The notes under the pieces: model-generated
What the model was told of the DNA's origin: nothing
Database searches by the model: none
The model's input: the letters and a program-made list of their open reading frames with translations, nothing else
NCBI GenBank assembly: GCA_963971535.1
Contig: OZ020592.1
Location: 53,771,334 to 53,835,333 of the forward strand
Source: Notolepis coatsorum
Taxonomy: Eukaryota; Chordata; Actinopteri; Aulopiformes; Paralepididae
Direction of reading: 5' to 3'
Length of the DNA stretch: 64,000 nucleotides
Part shown: piece after piece, positions 24,668 to 36,659 of the stretch
How the letters are laid out: each line of letters starts with the position of its first letter
Numbering within the stretch: the stretch's first letter is position 1
Made by a program: the position numbers and the translations under genes

Positions 24668-25697
24668 TAGGGGTGGACGGTATGGTCTAAAATTTATATC
24701 ACGGTATAATTTGAAGCATAGACGGTAACGGTATATATCACGGTATCATCGTTTTTGATTAATTTTTTTTTTTAATTTTATATAATTTTTTTTTTTTTTT
24801 TTATATAAAATATATATATTATATAATTAGACTTGTACTTGTATTATCTGCGAGACATCGCCACCACGCAACAAGCTCCACTGTCTGTGTGTACATTAGT
24901 AGCCTCTAGCTACGGCCAGGATTCTCCGGAGCTGCAGCTGGACCTATACTCGAGTAGCCTCGAGCTACGGCCAGGATTCACCGGCGCTGCAGCTGGGCCC
25001 TAGTATTGGTATAACGTTAAATCACATTCACAAGCCCTCAGCTCGAATACGCATCGAATCAGTGTTATAAGACATTGATATCAGGAGCTATCTGTAGCTA
25101 CTGCTAGCCGGATATATAACGTTAATACAACGCCTCAGTGAATTATTTAGTTCAATGGGACATTTCGTTTTGAACGGTGAACTAACTTGTGTTAACGTGA
25201 GCTAACGGCTAACGGAGCTATCATACACGTCTACTCTAGTCTCTACTAGACTTGATGGAGCGTTTGTTGATGTCAGGAGCTATCGGTAGCTGGCCGACTA
25301 GATACCGTTCGGTTAGACAATGCCTCATCATGTATTAAACTAAAAGTGAATAGTTGACTGGGTCATTTTGTAACGGTAGCTAAGCTAACGTTAGCTCAGG
25401 GAGACGTCCCGTCCCACTACTACTAGTAGACCCGTGTTTACATGCGTGCGGGAGGGGCTGGCACGCCCACTGCGCGAAGCCTCCTAAATAACTTTTTCCA
25501 GTTCGCACATATCTATTATCTATGACTAATTCTATCTATTTTTAGGGGCAAATGCGAGTGAAATAGTCGCGCTGTGGTTACATGACGTCATTGCTATTTT
25601 AGAGCTGCACTACCGGTTACACGGTATAGGCAAAATCCATACCGTAGAGCAAATTCATACCGTTTATACCGTATACCGTTTATACCGTCCACCCCTA
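24668..25697. mobile_element. hAT-type element (TAGGGGTGGACGGTAT TIRs)
   Basis: 1030 bp, ends TAGGGGTGGACGGTAT and ATACCGTCCACCCCTA, perfect 8-bp duplication CAATCTAC (24660-24667, 25698-25705). The interior 24850-25080 is the reverse complement of about 7890-8110 in the 7276 element, although the TIRs differ. Nested inside the 23113 element, so younger than it. Confidence 0.95.
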
Positions 25698-25833
25698 CAA
25701 TCTACATAAAAATAATGCAGTAACGAACCATTTAGTAACGGTAATTGAGTTACTGAATAAAAAAAGTTATGTGTTAGAGTACTAGTTACTGCCAAAAGTA
25801 ATGGCATTACTGTAACGCAACACTGACCGCGAC

Positions 25834-26208
25834 CCACAAGTTGAAAAACACTGGCCTTACAGTGTGCTCGTCCATCCCAACTCCATTTCTGTCTCACTGC
25901 ATAAATGCAACAAGGGAGTGGGGGGGGGGGGGGGGGGGGTCAGTGCCAGCAAGTGTCAGATGGGCTCCCTTAAAGCGCTCTATTTCACCCAAAAAAATAA
26001 ACCTAACAAGCCCCAGCGCCAAACTCTGGTGGTGATGAAAAGAGCGTTGTGAGAGCGTCCCCGGCTGTACCCCGGCGGCAGGGCCGGCCTGGTGTTAATA
26101 AGGGAGACGTGTGGCCGCGTAAAACAGCCTCTCAACTCTCCCCAATCCAATAAAGACCACTTTATGTGTTATTATTTTCCCTAGCGACTCTCCGAGGCTC
26201 ACTTCTCT

Positions 26209-26254
<46 letters not shown>

Positions 26255-26565
26255 TTTGAGGACCGCGAAGGAGGAAGAGGCAGAGAGGCCTCCGAGAGGC
26301 TCGTGGGAGTTTTGCCGTAATGACACAGGAAAAGAAAGGGGGGGGGGGGGGGGTGAGCGGGAATGAAGGAGGGGAGGGGGGAGATGCTCTGGCAGCCATC
26401 TGCATGGAAACCACAGCCGAGGAGAGAAACAACCAAATAAAAACGGACAAGAAGCAGGAACTATTGGGGACCCCGCCAGGAAGGAAATAAAGAGGGCTCG
26501 GCTTCATGAAAAGCACTAAGAACAGGGAGGGAGAGAGAGAGGGAGAGAGGGAGGGAGGGAGAGAG
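25834..26565. other. Spacer with G-tract and (CT)n
   Basis: G-tract at about 25918-25939, (CT)n at 26212-26248, G-tract at 26338-26353 and GA-rich 26525-26565. The remainder is non-repetitive. Apparent ORFs arise from the low-complexity runs. Confidence 0.5.
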
Positions 26566-27578
26566 TTAGGCCCTGTCCACACGAATGTAACCGTGATTGA
26601 ATGTGCGCAGTTGCACTGTTCGTCCACACGCAACCGGGTTTTTGGAAGAGTGCAACCGTGCTCTTTCAAAACCAGAGTCCAGGGTGGAGTTTTGGGCTCA
26701 CCCCGGTTGCATTGGTTGTGTGTGGACATAGTAACCGAGATTATTTCCAGTGTTTACGGCAGAGCTGTCCCAAGTAGCGTTATATGAAAATGATTGTAAC
26801 AAACTTTTGTTCGAAACGTATCATCTGTGTTGAAGAGTGTTGTGATCAACTGATGATGTCTGTTGTCGCATTCCTGACCTGACGCTCAGAGTAAACCTGA
26901 AGCTGCGGCTACCAACTAAGCTCATGTGTGTTGTCAAGTTATTGTTATAAGGAACCCAGTCCAAACTATAACAGTCTGCATCCCCTTAACAATTGTTTGT
27001 ATTGAGCCGTATTGTATTGTACCCATTCTGCAATCTGTTAAATAACATTTTCATCCATTCATTCTACTAGCGTTACTACGCTAATGTACGCTAGCCACAA
27101 TGCTAACTATTATAATGGGAATCCCGATCACATTAGCATGTAAGCTAGTAACAACATCAGCAATCTTTTTGTGTGACTAAACTCTCCGCTCTTGGTGGTA
27201 AATTGTGTTGATGTTGGTTTTGTTTCATCAACAAATGAGGCAGAATACACAGTGAATGTATCCTTTTTTGTTTATTACACTTTTATTGCACTTTGTTTCT
27301 TGCTGCAAATAAATGCTATGTTGCTAATGGTTCACGCGAGGTAATTTAAAGATGGCGGGTTTCTGTTTTGAGCAGGACGTGTAGTGACGCGTTCAACCCT
27401 TCTGATTGGTTGAAATGGCCTTCATGTTTGAACTACATCGCCACCTATTGCTTTGGCATTGTACTACATGTATATTACATCAGTTTAAACCACTGTGTGT
27501 GTACGGAGGTTTATTTTTTTTTAATAATTATAAAACCTCTGTGTCAAAAATACCCGTGATCGTGTGGACTGGGCCTAA
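26566..27578. mobile_element. TIR element (TTAGGCCCTGTCCACACG)
   Basis: Ends TTAGGCCCTGTCCACACG and CGTGTGGACTGGGCCTAA, 1013 bp. Flanks are GAGAG on both sides but lie in a GA-rich tract, so the TSD is ambiguous. No transposase ORF. Confidence 0.75.
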
Positions 27579-27630
27579 GAGAGACAGTATGTTTAAGAGA
27601 GAGGGATACAACATGTAAAAGAGATACAGA

Positions 27631-27906
<276 letters not shown>

Positions 27907-28012
27907 GAAGCCTGCTTTTGGAAAAACGCAAACGTGGTGGCTGTTGGGTGGGAGCTGTGAGAGAGATTGGCTGGTGTGAGATGCGTTTGTCAGTGTGTTT
28001 GTCAGTGTTTGT

Positions 28013-28013
<1 letters not shown>

Positions 28014-28095
<82 letters not shown>
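28014..28095. repeat. (GT)n microsatellite
   Basis: About 40 GT repeats. Confidence 0.97.
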
Positions 28096-28097
<2 letters not shown>

Positions 28098-28261
28098 CGC
28101 GCTGCTTGTTATCTCGAGGACAGCAGGACCCCCTGCGACGGCCATTGCAGCTCACACTGATAATTTCTGTCATGTTCAACAGGACAGCATGCTTATCAGC
28201 AGTGGGGCTTCGCTGCCCTCGGAGCATGACACAAAGTTCAGCTCCCACCACGATGAACCGA

Positions 28262-28317
28262 GCCCTCTTTCTATCTCTCTCTTTCTATCTCTCTCTCCCT
28301 CTCCCCCTCTCTCCCCT

Positions 28318-28383
<66 letters not shown>

Positions 28384-28384
28384 A
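28262..28384. repeat. (CT)n-rich tract
   Basis: CT repeats with CCCTCTCC variants. Confidence 0.95.
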
Positions 28385-29613
28385 GAAAAGTTCAGATACC
28401 TTAAGGAGGCTAAGGAGGAGGTTGGGTATGGAGTAGAGACGGAGGCATGGATCTTTGTAGCCAAGTAATACAATGGCAAGGGGGGGGGGCATGAAATTGC
28501 TTTTATTGAGGTGAGGACTGAGAAGAAAGACAGACATTTGAGGCATATTATTGAGCTCAGCTGATCCGGCCTCCTCTTTTGAGGAAAGCAGTTAGTTTCC
28601 CTCATTAGATTCCATTTCATTAGATTGACCGTGGAGGAGAGATCGCCCTTCCTCCGCGTTTGTTATGGCAATCTGACAAACGTCCTAGAGTCACAGGTGG
28701 GGGTTGATTACAGGAGACCCCCAATCAGCCTGACAGGTAGCTACGTCCCGACAGGGAACCCACACTTGAAACATGAAAGTACAATATTTACAGAGACTTA
28801 TGATGTACTTAAACACAAATGATTATGATTCATAGTAAAAACAAGCAAGTGGAATTCATCCCGCTGGGAATGAGGGTACTGTGGAAATCCATCCAATAAG
28901 TCTCACTTTGGAGAAGCATTCTGTCTCTGTTAACTCCCCCATGTGGTCGTGTTCACCGTCTCAATCAGGGTGCGATTTCATTTGCCAGGGGGATGATGGG
29001 GACTTCCCTACCTCTGCTTTTGACGTCCCTGTACCATGTACCATCCTCTAGTCATAAATTTGTATCACCAGGGGGATATGATTCATCCCCCCCTTCTGGT
29101 AGTCTGTAATAGACTATCATTCATTCTCACACTGAATTAAATACATGGATTTCTCAAAATCATCAGCAGCAAACACACGCCAGCGTCTCCCTGCTTGTTG
29201 CTAGTGCCTCCTCTCTTCAAGAAGCTACTGTGAGCTGTGTGTTTGGCCGCAGAGTAGCTACAGCCCAGCACTGACGAAGCGCTCTGATGTGAATGGAACG
29301 TGTGAATGGAAAAGAGAATTTGATGCAGCATGGATCTCGTGAAGTCAAAGCGCATTTCTCTGACATGCCAAGAGTTTTATAAACATCCTCTTCGTTAGAA
29401 CTCAGAAGGCTTATAAATTCCTCAAAAGGTCTATATGGCGCACTGCCCTCTCCATGGTGCTCAGTAACAACGATGAAGACATCATTTCTATCAGCCTACA
29501 ATTTATGTTCTTCAGTGTTTCTTCTGATTTGGCCTACTTAGCCTAATGTGCTTTTAAGAAATGTGTTAATTCATCTAAATGCCTATAATTAGATCAAATG
29601 CTTCATACATTAT
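28385..29613. other. Spacer, unique-looking, no gene
   Basis: Balanced composition without TE hallmarks or convincing ORFs. It could hold conserved non-coding DNA, but that cannot be judged without alignment. Confidence 0.4.
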
Positions 29614-29746
29614 TAGGGATGGGAATTGATAGGATTTTATCGATACGATTCCATTATCGATTCTGCTTATCGATTCGATTCTTTATCGATTCCCTTATCG
29701 ATACCTGATCAATTTATAATTTAAATAAATAAATTGGAAATGCAAC

Positions 29747-30165
29747 AGAACTACATTTAGTCATTTAGCTGACGCTTTTATCCAAAGCGACTTACAAGTT
29801 CTGTACGACAAGCCATCAGGAAGGGCACAACTCTATCAGCTGAGCAACAATGTTCATCAAAGTGTTGAGTGCTACAGTGTAGGTTAGTTTATTAGGACAA
29901 GTGCATGACAGTACGGTTAGTTAGGGTTAGATATATTTTTTTTTATTCAGATAATGGTTGAAGAAGTGCGTCTTTAGTCGACGGCGAAAGATTGGACGTG
30001 ATTCGGCTGTCCTAACTGGGGTGGGTAGTTCATTCCACCATTGTGGGGCAAGGACTGAGAATAGGCGACTTCTCTTTGATGACCCTCCCGGAGCTCGGAT
30101 AGGAGTAGGTCTGAGGCGGCCAGAAGATGCAGAGCGTCGGGGTCTAAGCTGGTTAGAATAACAAC
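29747..30165 (-). mobile_element. LINE 3' fragment inside hAT
   Basis: On the minus strand a frame reads SRLFSVLAPQWWNELPTPVR then RRRLKTHFF, the C-terminal edge of fish LINE ORF2 proteins. The 3' UTR motif CATTTAGTCATTTAGCTGAC (plus strand, about 29753) follows. ATGCAAC flanks both sides (29740-29746, 30166-30172), a candidate TSD. Confidence 0.7.
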
Positions 30166-30390
30166 ATGCAACTTGACATTTCTGATTGTCATTTATTGTT
30201 GAGCCCCCATGTCAGAAAAATACAAAAACTGTAAAAAATAAAACATTAACTATAGCCTACACTTAAATAAAATAATGTATTTGAGATTCTCTTAAAATGT
30301 ATTTATTTTTTTATTCTTAAACTAATTTAATCTATTGAATAACAGGTTGTTATTCCTCTGACTTCTGTCTCTCACTCACTCACACTATCT

Positions 30391-30493
<103 letters not shown>

Positions 30494-31347
30494 AGAGCTC
30501 CCTCCCCGGGCCCCTGTCCTTTATGTATTGGCTTGTGTTGCTACACGGACACATTTGTATGTTGCACCACTGTACTTCCTGGTTTACAGACATGTAAACA
30601 AGCACTCACGTCTCTCATTATATGTGAACTAAAGAGTACAAGGTTTACACAACAGCCCCCACCTGCTGTTTTATTGTATTTGTACCTGTACTCTCCGCTG
30701 TCAGCTGTTTATCTCTCTTTGTGAGCTTGATTAAATAGCGTTAGCTCACGTTAGCTCACGTTAGCTCCGCGGCTAATTTTAGCTCACCCTGATCTAAATC
30801 AATGACTAGGCTCTAAAGCATTCAAGTAGTTTTCACTGCACATAGAAGTAGCCAAACAGCGGGAGCATTTCGGGAGCATATTACCAAAACCCAGGCAATT
30901 TCGAGCCCTTAAGGAATCAAATAGAGTCTGCCATGGCCATGCTAACGTAACGTTATTGCGCAACTGTAGGCAGCGATAAGGGAATCGAAAGTCACAGGAG
31001 CCACACGGTTCCAGGCATCGGCCAATTAGGAACCGGTTCCCAATGGGAACCGGTTTTCGATTCCCATCCCTATACATTATGCAAACCTTTATTCAATATT
31101 ACTTCACTGTCCCACTGGCATGCTGTCCTGCATTTGGCTACAAGATGAAAAGGGAGAATTATATTTTGGGAAGCATCCGTTTTGAAAGTAAAACATAGCC
31201 TGTTGAGAATACATTCATTTAATATCTTTGTAAGTGCTTGAGGGCAGATACCTTGATTTAGAGAAATTACTAACAAACTAAACATAAAACGACTTTCTGT
31301 TACATTGCAGATGTGTGAGTATATGGATATAACTGCATATATATATA

Positions 31348-31942
<595 letters not shown>

Positions 31943-32846
31943 ATATATATATATTATAATATATTTTTTTTAATACATAAAATAATGAGAGCCACAAATG
32001 ATTTACTGTATGTTCAGTCACAGATCCTTGTTTTTAGATACGAAGCAGCAACGCCACTCATTCAGTATTCATCCACTCACTCACTGACTCACGGTTAGCC
32101 ACTCTGCCCCTATTGGCTCCCAGTGGCATCACACTGTGTTGAGTCAAAGAGTCCTGGAAGGCATGGTGAACGCTTTGCATCTATGACATGTTGTGTCTTT
32201 GTTAACTCACCTTTTTGTCTCCCCCCAAAATAACACAAATGACATGGGCCTTTTTAACAGATAAAACAGCATAGTTTGTGTTACTGCACCTAACCTTTAT
32301 ATGCCAACACCAGACTGAAGTATCTTCTTCATGATTTATTACATAGAGAATCCAGCAGCCAGCCTTTGAGCATGTTGTGTCTTAAGTTATTGGATTGACC
32401 GTGCCAACAATCCTGCCTTGAATACATGAGGACTCTGTTGATATTGACCAGGAGCCACGATTAGGATCGCAAACCCTCCATCTGATAGCCTGAACTTTGA
32501 CCCCCTGTAATTGCTTTAGGAGAGAGCACCGCATCTCATACAGGCTAATCTCCTTTCATTGCCTTCCCTATCGCACTCGACAACACTTGAGCGTCACTTC
32601 AGACCAAATCACAGGTGTATCCGAGGCCATTTCAGCTTTTCCTTTAGTTTTTATAAAGTCATTCTCACTGATAAGACTGGTATACTAGTATAGTAAATAA
32701 GTGATAGTTTCTCTGTATTATGCCATCTGTCTATTTTATAGACTTTGACTATTGGTGTACAGTAGGTAGGATGGTGAAAGAGGCAGACATCACATTTATA
32801 CACACAAAGCTTAAAGGGGTATTTGACCAAAAAACAATGGTGATTT
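31943..32846. other. Unassigned spacer
   Basis: Non-repetitive-looking, without coding evidence. The final bases GATTT (32842-32846) are the left target duplication of the LTR element. Confidence 0.45.
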
Positions 32847-32916
32847 TGTTATGGTTTGTAACCGACCCCAATCGCACAACACAAGACAGGTATGATGGTT
32901 TGCCAAGAAACAGATA

Positions 32917-32922
32917 TTTATT
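32917..32922 (-). promoter_or_regulatory. AATAAA poly(A) signal, 3' LTR
   Basis: AATAAA on the minus strand about 70 nt before the LTR end, positioned as expected for the R/U5 side. It is repeated at 36730-36735 in the other LTR. Confidence 0.5.
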
Positions 32923-34379
32923 GAACAACAGGGAAATACAGGGAAAAGGGCACTGTCCCTTTAAGGGAGAATCACAAATACAGGAATATAATATGAGGGG
33001 AAGGAAGGTGCCTTTAAGAGGCGGGCAGGAAAGTAAGGGAACGCCTAAGGGAAGGTTAAGGGAACGCCTAAGGGACAGAGGAACTAGAGACTAGGTAAAC
33101 CAGGGAACAAGGAGGACTAGGGAGAGAGGACTAGGGACTAGGAGAGCTAGGGAACAGGAGAAACGGGGACTAGGGGAACTAGGGACAAGGAACTAGGTGG
33201 AACTAGTAGGGGAGAACTTGGGACCAGGAACTAGGTGGAACTAGAAAGGGGAGAACTAGGGAACAGGAACTAGGTGGAACTAGAAGGGGAGAACTTGGGA
33301 ACAGAGGGGACTGAGGCCCGCGGAGGCGGGCTGGGAAACAGGGAGGAACTGGGAGGACTGGTGGAAATCATCTGGGCCGCTCTGCAGGACAGAGGAGATA
33401 GTTAATGCACAAAGGGGGAAAAAACAGAGCAGGTGCAGAACAGTCCAAATAACAAAGTGAACAAAGTAATAATATCTTCGTGTGAAAAACACACAGGGGG
33501 AGATGTAAAGTCCAAAAATACTATTCTAAGTGAGAACCAAAAACAGAGGCATTACGCTGGGAGATGAAATGTCCAAACTAACTAACAGAGGCAATACGCT
33601 GGGAGATGAAATGTCCAAACTAACTAACAGAGGCAATACGCTGGGAGAGTGACATCACAATCTAAAACTCAACCAGGCGTATGCGTAATGGTACAGGAAC
33701 AGCAGCGGGAAACGGGGGCAAGGGCACTACGCTGAGTGAGTGACATCACAATCAAAACTCACCCAGCGTATGCGTAAAGGTACAGGGGCAGCAACGGGAA
33801 CGGGGGCAAGGGCACTACGCTGAGTGAGTGACATCACAATCAAAACTCACCCAGCGTATGCGTAAAGGTACAGGGGCAGCAACGGGAACGGGGGCAACGC
33901 CACCGGGTGGCTGGCTGTCCGAGCCGAGGAACAGAGCGCTGGAACAGCGGCGGTGACGAGGGCATCGTCCACCGGGTAGCCGCTGTCGGAGCCGAGGATC
34001 AGAGTGCTGGAACAGTGGCGGTGACGAGGGCATCGTCCACCGGGTAGCCGCTGTCGGAGCCGAGGAACAGAGTGCGCGCCACACCCTGGTGTGCGCGTCG
34101 GAACAGGGAGCTGGAAACAGTGGCGGTGGCGAGGATGTCGTCCACCGGGTAGCCACTGTCGGAGCGAGGAACAGAGTGCGCGCCACACCTTGGTGTGCGC
34201 GTCGGGACAGTGGCGGTGGCGAGAGCGTCGTCCACCGGGTAGCCGCTGTCGGAGCCGAGGAACAGAGTGCGCGCCACACCTTGGTGTGCGCGTCGGGACA
34301 GTGGCGGTGGCGAGAGCGTCGTCCACCGGGTAGCCGCTGTCGGAACCGAGAGACGCCTCGGGGTGCGTCTGCGAGGAGG

Positions 34380-34790
34380 AGTGTGCCAAGCTCGAAGGTC
34401 TGGAAGATGCGCGTCAGTGCGCTGGTACGGAGGAGCGTGCCAAGCTCGAAGGTCTGGAAGATGCGCATCTGTGCGCTGGAACGGAGGAGCGTGCCAAGCT
34501 CGAGGGTCCGGGAGATGCGCGTCAGTGCGCTGGAACGGAGGAGCGTGCCAAGCTCGAGGGTCCGGGAGATGCGCGTCAGTGCGCTGGAACGGAGGAGCGT
34601 GCCAAGCTCGAGGGTCCGGGAGATGCGCGTCAGTGCGCTGGAACGGAGGAGCGTGCCAAGCTCGAGGGTCCGGGAGATGCGCGTCAGTGCGCTGGAACGG
34701 AGGAGCGTGCCAAGCTCGAGGGTCCGGGAGATGCGCGTTGCGCGCTGGTCTGGAGGAGCGTGCCAAGCTCGAGCGTCCTTGGAAGATGCG
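34380..34790. repeat. 54-bp tandem repeat inside 3' LTR
   Basis: Units of GGAGCGTGCCAAGCTCGAGG.. with GATGCGCGTCAGTGCGCTGG, about 7 copies. The period is a multiple of three and the sequence is GC-rich, so long frames stay open on both strands (minus 33815-34990, 391 aa; plus 34089-35030, 313 aa). The same array is at 38193-38603 in the other LTR. Confidence 0.9.
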
Positions 34791-35090
34791 CGTTGCGCGC
34801 TGAGGACTGGAGAGCGTCTGCGCTGGTCTGGATGTGCGTCAGGACGAACAGCTGCGCGGGGGTCTGCAGTGGAACGCTGGGGTGCCTCCCGTGGAAGTAC
34901 AGGGAGCGCAGACCAGTCTTCCCCACAGGCAACGGCGACAGCTGGCGAAGGCTGGAGCAAACATCTTGACGCCGGAGAATGGAACAGCATAGGCAGACAG
35001 AGGATCTCCCGAAAGAGTCTAGATGTTTAGAGAATATGACTCGGCAAGTATACAACACGACCCCACCCAAAACGAGGGGAAGCGCCCTGG

Positions 35091-35099
35091 TATTTAAAG
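35091..35099 (-). promoter_or_regulatory. TATA-like box, 3' LTR
   Basis: TTTAAATA on the minus strand about 190 nt inside the LTR edge. The equivalent site in the 5' LTR, where it would drive transcription, is 38904-38912. Prediction only. Confidence 0.45.
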
Positions 35100-35284
35100 C
35101 CCACAGGGGGACTAATTAGCCTGCCACCACAGGTGCGAGAGATAATAGAATATCGAACAGGTGTGGCCACTAAGGGTAAGGAAACGAGAGGGTGGGGGCT
35201 AGAGAGAGTGAGTGAGAAGGGAAATAAACAGTATAGGCTTAAAGAAACAGAGACAAGGTAGTGAGCAGCGGGCAAAACCTCACA

Positions 35285-36659
35285 GTATCCCCCCCTCCAA
35301 CGGGAGCCACCCGGCGACCCAAAACAAATACAGACAGAGTGGCAGGGGGCAAAACAAGAGGTACTGGCCAAGCCAGCAGGGGAAGCCACCACAAGAGTGG
35401 GGCTAGCAAAAGAAACAGGGTCGCCGAGGGGTAACTAGGGTAGCAGAGGGGCAACTGGGGGAACTGGTCTAGAGGAACTGGGTCTAGAGAACTAGTCTAG
35501 AGGAACTGGTCTAGAGAACTGGTCTAGAGAACTGGTCTAGAGAACTGGGCTAGAGAACTGGTCTAGAGAACTGGTTTAGAGAACTGGTTTAGAGAACTGG
35601 TCTAGAGAACTGGTCTAGAGGAACTGGTCTAGAGGAACTGGGTCTAGAGAACTGGTCTAGAGCAACTGGTCTAGAGGAACTGAGGGGCAAGCAGGGTAGC
35701 AAAGGGGTAACCATGGTAGCACCGGGAAAGGGCTAGCAGAGGGAAGGTTAGCTGCCAGGGCACTGATAGCTACAGGGCCTATGCTAGCTGTACTGCTACA
35801 TCAACATAGAGGCTGCGCAAGCTGCCGGAGCCAGGCTAGCAGAGGGAAAGGGTAGCTGCCAGGGCACTGATAGCTACAGGGCCTCTGCTAGCTGTACTGC
35901 TACATCAACATAGAGGCTGCGCTAGCTGCCGAGCTAGGCTAGCAGAGGGAAAGGGTAGCTGCCAAGGCACTGATAGCTACAGGGCCTATGCTAGCTGTAC
36001 TGCTACATCTACATAGAGGCTGCGCTAGCTGCCGGAGCTAGGCTGGCAGACAGGGCTGGACCAGCATGAGAGAACAAGCTAGCTGGAAGGACAGTCCTAG
36101 CTGTGGGAATACTACACAAAAAAGTGGAGGCTATGCAGAGGGACCGGGTTAGCTGCTTGGGCCTGGCTAGCTACAGGGCCTATGCCAGCAGCAAGGGCTG
36201 CATAAACATAGAGGCTGTGCTAACAGCCGGGGCCAAGCTAGCAGACCGGGGCCATGCAGAGGGAAACTGGGTTAGCCGCCAGGGCATGGCTAGCTACAGG
36301 GCCTATGCCAGCAGCAAGGGCTGCATAAACATAGAGGCTGTGCTAGCAGCCGGGGCTAAGCTAGCAGACAGGGGCTCTGCTGAGGGACTGGGTTAGCTGC
36401 CAGGGCATGGCTAGCTACAGGGGGGTCAAACAGGGCAAAACGGGAAGCAAACAGGGGAGCTAACCGGGGAGACTAACAAGCTAAACAGGGGAGTAACAGG
36501 CTAACAAGGGAGCTAAACAGGACTAACAGGGAAGCTAAACTGGGCAAACAGGGAAGCTAACAGGGCTAACAGGGGAGCTAGAGGGAACAAGAAAAAAAAA
36601 GGCAAACTCAACATACACAGTCTGTGCTGGCTGGGGTCGTAGACTTGGTGGGGTCGTAC
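35285..36659 (-). repeat. Interior of LTR element: non-coding tandem repeats
   Basis: 35455-35690 is made of 14-16-bp CTGGTCTAGAGAA units. 35750-36420 is made of roughly 100-bp units containing GCTAGCTACAGGGCCT and CATAGAGGCTG. 36421-36590 has AACAGGG(A)AGCTAA repeats. There is no gag, protease, RT or integrase motif on either strand. Confidence 0.9.

Larger units (their letters stand above)
23113..25825. mobile_element. hAT-like element (CAGTGTTG..CAACACTG), composite
   Basis: Ends CAGTGTTGTGCTAGTTACT and AGTAACGCAACACTG-like, with the reiterated AGTAACT subtermini typical of this fish hAT group. Flanks ATTGCGAC (23105-23112) and ACCGCGAC (25826-25833) are a candidate TSD with two transitions, suggesting an old insertion. 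It contains a SINE (23982) and another hAT (24668). No transposase. Confidence 0.75.
32847..35284 (-). repeat. 3' LTR of the LTR element
   Basis: 2438 bp, starts TGTTATGG and ends CCTCACA on the plus strand. Contains 18-bp (TACGCTGGGAGA..), about 91-bp (CCACCGGGTAGCC..TGTCGGAGC) and 54-bp tandem repeats. Confidence 0.95.
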
